A stretch of 52,611 nucleotides of DNA, taken from the NCBI GenBank assembly GCA_004563715.1, contig SIRX01000169.1:1-52611 (forward strand), read 5' to 3'. Origin of the DNA: Actinomycetota bacterium. GTDB lineage: Bacteria > Actinomycetota > Rubrobacteria > Rubrobacterales > Rubrobacteraceae. The notes beneath the pieces were generated by a model. It had not been told where the DNA came from and did no database searches. It saw nothing but the letters and a program-made list of their open reading frames with translations. Of the stretch, positions 49,762 through 52,611 are shown piece after piece (position 1 is the stretch's first letter; every line of letters begins with the position of its first letter). Position numbers and translations under genes: made by a program.

Positions 49762-50695
49762 TACGACCCGCGAGGTAGCGGATTTCCTGAAGACCCTGGA
49801 CCGGGTCGCCGTCACGACGCACGTGGGGGCCGACGGCGACGCCATCGGCGCGTCGGCGGCGCTGATGCACCTCATGCGCGCCCTGGGCGCCGAGACGGTC
49901 TTCTGCCACGCCGAGGAGGTCCCGAACTACCTGCGGTGGCTCGTCCCCGACGCCCGGCGCGAAGTCCCCGAGGGCTATGACCTGCTCGTAGTAGATACTT
50001 CGCGCCCCGACCGGGCCGGGGCCACGAACGGCACGCCGCGCCTGAACCTGGACCACCACGAGGACAACCCGTTCTACGCGGAGTACAACCTGGTGGACTC
50101 CCGGGCCGCGGCGAGCGCCGAGGTGGTGGCCCGCCTCTACGACGAGCTGGGAGTTCCCCTGGAAGTGGCGGCGGCCGAGGCGATCTACACGGGGCTGCGC
50201 ACCGACACGGGGGGGTTCCGCTTCCGTAACGTCTCCCCCGAGTCCCACGAGCTGGCCGCCGACCTGCTGCGAGCCGGGGTGGTGCCCGCCGTGGTGGACG
50301 ACCGCATAAACCGCACCGGCACCATCGAGCAGCTCAACGTCGTCGGCGTAACCCTGGCGAACGCGGTGCGGCACGGCGAGGTGATCGTGGCCACCGTGGA
50401 TAACGACGACTACACCCGCACCGGCGGCACCGAGCTGGACTCGAAGGAGGCCATAGACGCCCTGCGCACCGTCGCCGGCGTGGACGTGGTCGCCCACCTG
50501 CGCGAGGTGCCGGAGGGGACGAAGGGCTCGCTCCGCTCCGAGACGGTGGACGTCGCCGAGATCGCCCGGAGGTTTGGCGGCGGAGGGCACCGGCTGGCCG
50601 CCGGCTTTACGATCCACGACAAGCGCCCTTCCGAAGCGAAAGAGGACTTGATGGAGGCCCTGCGCGGCGTCGCGGATCTCGGAGAGCCGGGATAG
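49739..50695 (+). CDS. nrnA: DHH/DHHA1 phosphoesterase (NrnA-like)
   Basis: The 318-residue protein has the DHH-family motifs in order: THVGADGDAIGASAAL (His and Asp metal ligands), LLVVDTSRPDR, LNLDHHEDNP, YTGLRTDTGGFRF and the DHHA1 GGGGHRLAAGF. Relatives degrade nanoRNA, pAp or linear dinucleotides from cyclic di-AMP. It sits between rbfA and truB, as in many actinobacteria and firmicutes. The usual PDGDAIG has Ala for Pro, not a catalytic change. GGGAGGTAAG precedes the ATG. Confidence 0.92.
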   Translation: MTTRTAGNTTREVADFLKTLDRVAVTTHVGADGDAIGASAALMHLMRALGAETVFCHAEEVPNYLRWLVPDARREVPEGYDLLVVDTSRPDRAGATNGTPRLNLDHHEDNPFYAEYNLVDSRAAASAEVVARLYDELGVPLEVAAAEAIYTGLRTDTGGFRFRNVSPESHELAADLLRAGVVPAVVDDRINRTGTIEQLNVVGVTLANAVRHGEVIVATVDNDDYTRTGGTELDSKEAIDALRTVAGVDVVAHLREVPEGTKGSLRSETVDVAEIARRFGGGGHRLAAGFTIHDKRPSEAKEDLMEALRGVADLGEPG

Positions 50696-51570
50696 CCGTC
50701 CCGGCGCCATCGGGCGGCCTCCTCTTGGACAAGCCGCCCGGCATCTCTAGCGCCCGGGCGGTCTCCCGGGTAAAACGTCTGCTGCCGAAGAAAACCAAGA
50801 TAGGCCACACTGGCACCCTCGACCCGCTGGCCTCCGGCCTGCTGTTCCTCCTTCTCGGTCGCGCCACCCGACTCTCGCGCTACGTCAACGACCTGGACAA
50901 GTCCTACACCGCGACCGCCCGTTTCGGCGCCACCTCCGACACCCTCGACGCCGACGGTGAGGTGACCGATATCGACGCCGCGATGCCGACGGAAGACGAC
51001 CTGCGCGCAGCCGCCGGAAGCTTTACCGGACACATCCGCCAGATCCCGCCGATGGCATCGGCCGTGAAGGTCGGCGGCGAGCGCCTGTACAAGCTCCACC
51101 GCCGGGGCGTAGAGGTCGAGCGGGAGAGCCGCACCGTCACCATCCACACCTTGAAGCTTGTAGCCTACGACGCCGGGAGGCAGACCGTCGCCTTCGAGGT
51201 CTCCTGCACGGGCGGTACCTACGTGCGAACCCTCATCTCCGACCTGGCAGAGTCCCTCGGCACCGGCGCCTACCTCACCGGCCTCCGCCGCACCGCCGTA
51301 GGCCCGTTCAACGTCCGGAGCGCCGCCACCGTGGAGAAACTCCACCCCGATACCCTGGGTAATCGCATAATACTTCCCAAGGCCGTGGTGTCTCACCTGC
51401 CGGACCTGGAGGTGAGCCGTGCCCGGCGCCGGGAGGTATGCAACGGGCGCGGGATCGAGGCTCGCGGTTTCGAGGGCAGCTTTCGGGTGACGTGCGGGGA
51501 TGAGCTACTGGCCGTGTACGCGGGGGACGGGCATCGGGCGAGGCCGGAGGCGGTGTTGTGCGACGGGTAG
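50692..51570 (+). CDS. truB: tRNA pseudouridine55 synthase TruB, probably starting at ATA
   Basis: Makes pseudouridine 55 in the T loop of tRNAs (EC 5.4.99.25). The body is complete: KKTKIGHTGTLDPLASGLL with the catalytic Asp, LDKSYTATARFGATSDTLD, QIPPMASAVKVGGERLYKL and CTGGTYVRTLISDLAESL, with a C-terminal PUA-like domain. The family N-terminus GGLLLDKPPGISS begins upstream of the first canonical start, TTG 50725. The frame runs back into nrnA with no ATG or GTG close by, and ATA 50692, overlapping the nrnA stop as ATAG and five bases after GGAGAG, gives a normal N-terminus (292 residues). Confidence 0.88.
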   Translation: MAVPAPSGGLLLDKPPGISSARAVSRVKRLLPKKTKIGHTGTLDPLASGLLFLLLGRATRLSRYVNDLDKSYTATARFGATSDTLDADGEVTDIDAAMPTEDDLRAAAGSFTGHIRQIPPMASAVKVGGERLYKLHRRGVEVERESRTVTIHTLKLVAYDAGRQTVAFEVSCTGGTYVRTLISDLAESLGTGAYLTGLRRTAVGPFNVRSAATVEKLHPDTLGNRIILPKAVVSHLPDLEVSRARRREVCNGRGIEARGFEGSFRVTCGDELLAVYAGDGHRARPEAVLCDG

Positions 51571-52454
51571 TCGTCGCCCTGGGCAACTTCGACGGGGTGC
51601 ACCTCGGGCACCAGGCGGTCGTGCGGCGGGCGGTCGAAAAAGGAAGAGAGAGCGGCTCGCTGGTGGTGGCGGCCACTTTCGACCCCCACCCTCGGGTGGT
51701 CCTCAGACCCGTTACGGAGCCGAGGCTGCTCACGACGCTGGAGTTGAGGAGGGAGGCCTTACTGGGTTGCGGAGCGGACGACGTGTACGTGATCCGTTTC
51801 GACCGGGAGCTCTCGAAAAAGAGCCCGGAGGAGTTCGTGCGGGACGTGCTCCTGGGAGAGTTGCGAGCCGGGACCGTGGTGGTGGGTGAAAACTTCCGGT
51901 TCGGGCACCGGGCTACGGGTGACGTGGAGGATCTCGCACGGATCATGCGGGCAAACGGAGGAGGGGTTTGTGTGGTCCCGATCCGGGCGGGCAATGGGGC
52001 GGAGGAGATAAACTCCACCCGAATCCGGGAGCTTCTGGCCGTCGGGGAGGTGGAAGCCGCCGCGCGGCTGCTCGGGAGGCCCTACGTCGTGCGCGGGGCG
52101 GTCACGGTCGGCGACCGGCGGGGACGGAGCATCGGTTTCCCGACGGCCAACGTGGTGCCGGACCCGGCGGTGGTGGTGCCGGCGCGGGGGGTCTACGCCG
52201 GCTTTGTGCGAGCCGGTGACGAAACGCACCCGGCCTGCACCAACATAGGCGTGGCCCCGACCTTCGAGCGCGGAGAGAGCCGAATCGAGGCCCACCTGCT
52301 GGGCTTCGAAGGCGATCTCTACGGACGGACTATAGACGTGAGCTTTATCTCCCGGATACGGCCGGAAGAAAGGTTCTCCGGCGTCGAGGAACTAAAGGCC
52401 CAGATCTCGCGCGACGTCGAGGACGCGCGGCGGCTTACAGGAGATAGAGCTTGA
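51558..52454 (+). CDS. ribF: bifunctional riboflavin kinase/FAD synthetase
   Basis: Converts riboflavin to FMN and FAD (EC 2.7.1.26, 2.7.7.2). The 298-residue protein has the nucleotidyltransferase domain with LGNFDGVHLGHQ, GENFRFGHRATGD and STRIRELLAVGEVE, and the kinase domain with GRSIGFPTANV and GVYAGFV. Its product FMN is the ligand expected for the riboswitch 46 kb upstream. The GTG start overlaps truB by 13 bases. Confidence 0.96.
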   Translation: MRRVVVALGNFDGVHLGHQAVVRRAVEKGRESGSLVVAATFDPHPRVVLRPVTEPRLLTTLELRREALLGCGADDVYVIRFDRELSKKSPEEFVRDVLLGELRAGTVVVGENFRFGHRATGDVEDLARIMRANGGGVCVVPIRAGNGAEEINSTRIRELLAVGEVEAAARLLGRPYVVRGAVTVGDRRGRSIGFPTANVVPDPAVVVPARGVYAGFVRAGDETHPACTNIGVAPTFERGESRIEAHLLGFEGDLYGRTIDVSFISRIRPEERFSGVEELKAQISRDVEDARRLTGDRA

Positions 52455-52527
52455 TGCATGTGTTAGCATATGATCGAGATAATACGGTCATAGAACAAGT
52501 GATGAGCAAAGAGGAGCGGAGAAGAAG

Positions 52528-52611
52528 TTGGCGGTTGTAGAGAACAAAGAGCAGACTATCCAGGAGTACCGGACCCACGAAGACGACACGGGCTCGCCTG
52601 AGGTCCAGGTC
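52528..52611 (+). CDS. rpsO: 30S ribosomal protein S15 (5' part, cut by the window end)
   Basis: The first 28 codons read [19 protein letters not shown] followed by TGSPEVQV, the S15 N-terminus. The TTG start is preceded by GAGGAG and GGAGAAG. The gene runs past the window. The 73-base gap after ribF is AT-rich and probably holds the promoter, but no clear -35/-10 pair was found. Confidence 0.93.
   Translation, partial: MAVVENKEQTIQEYRTHEDDTGSPEVQV

Noticed and set aside
50725-51570. truB starting at TTG 50725
   Set aside because: The conserved GGLLLDKPPG motif extends upstream of it and it lacks a ribosome-binding site.
1-52611. CRISPR arrays, tRNA or rRNA genes, prophage or defence genes
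   Set aside because: No spaced direct repeats, cloverleaf-type sequences or phage/defence domains were recognised anywhere in the window on reading by eye.

Overview
The window is a GC-rich, tightly packed chromosomal stretch, almost all of it read from the plus strand, carrying a near-continuous run of conserved bacterial housekeeping genes. Gene order (rpmB / fakA-fakB-recG-rsmD-coaD / rpmF-plsX-fab / rnc-smc-ftsY-ffh-rpsP-khpA-rimM-trmD-rplS-rnhB / comM-dprA-whiG-rpsB-tsf-pyrH-frr-uppS-cdsA-dxr-rseP-ispG / rimP-nusA-infB-rbfA-truB-ribF-rpsO), a WhiG/FliA-type sigma factor between dprA and rpsB, and the very frequent TTG/GTG starts fit a deep-branching actinobacterium. My best guess is the Rubrobacter lineage, inferred from gene content and order and not tested.

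Layout. 1-197: tail of a probable transposase. 267-3126: a P-type cation ATPase and a possible 31-residue membrane peptide. 3223-4857: ppx and rpe. 4945-5113: an FMN riboswitch whose closing helix contains the ribD ribosome-binding site, followed by the riboflavin operon ribD-ribE-ribBA-ribH (5119-8601) and a methyltransferase. 9421-9645: rpmB on the minus strand, divergent from fakA-fakB-recG-rsmD/coaD, which starts from a good promoter at 9728. 15463-22217: a SepIVA/DivIVA-like coiled-coil gene, a DUF177 gene, rpmF, and the fatty-acid cluster plsX-fabH-fabD-fabZ-fabG-acpP-fabF. 22234-31906: rnc, smc, the SRP GTPases ftsY and ffh, and an rRNA/tRNA maturation and ribosomal-protein block ending in rnhB-yraN. 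32054-43550: DNA uptake/processing genes (comM, dprA), whiG, translation genes (rpsB, tsf, frr), pyrH, and envelope and isoprenoid genes (uppS, cdsA, dxr, rseP, ispG). 43703-45157: one minus-strand sulfatase-like lipoprotein, flanked by a hairpin terminator, separates ispG from rimP. 45369 to the end: rimP-nusA-infB-ylxP-rbfA-nrnA-truB-ribF and the start of rpsO, behind a strong promoter and a likely transcription attenuator.

What stands out is not an accessory system but unusual features of core genes. Three genes (yraN, rimP, truB) have full family N-termini that can only be reached from non-canonical start codons (ATT, ACG, ATA), each at the right place behind a Shine-Dalgarno-like sequence; ten more genes use TTG. 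RsmD and CoaD are joined in a single uninterrupted frame. NusA ends in an extra Cys/His zinc-finger-like motif. The rimP-nusA-infB leader holds a terminator-like hairpin with a T tract between promoter and first gene. Several enzymes carry replacements at normally conserved positions (RibBA, TrmD, RecG, the P-type ATPase and the sulfatase-like protein). No tRNA, rRNA, CRISPR array or intact insertion sequence was seen, and no gene-free gap exceeds about 270 bases.
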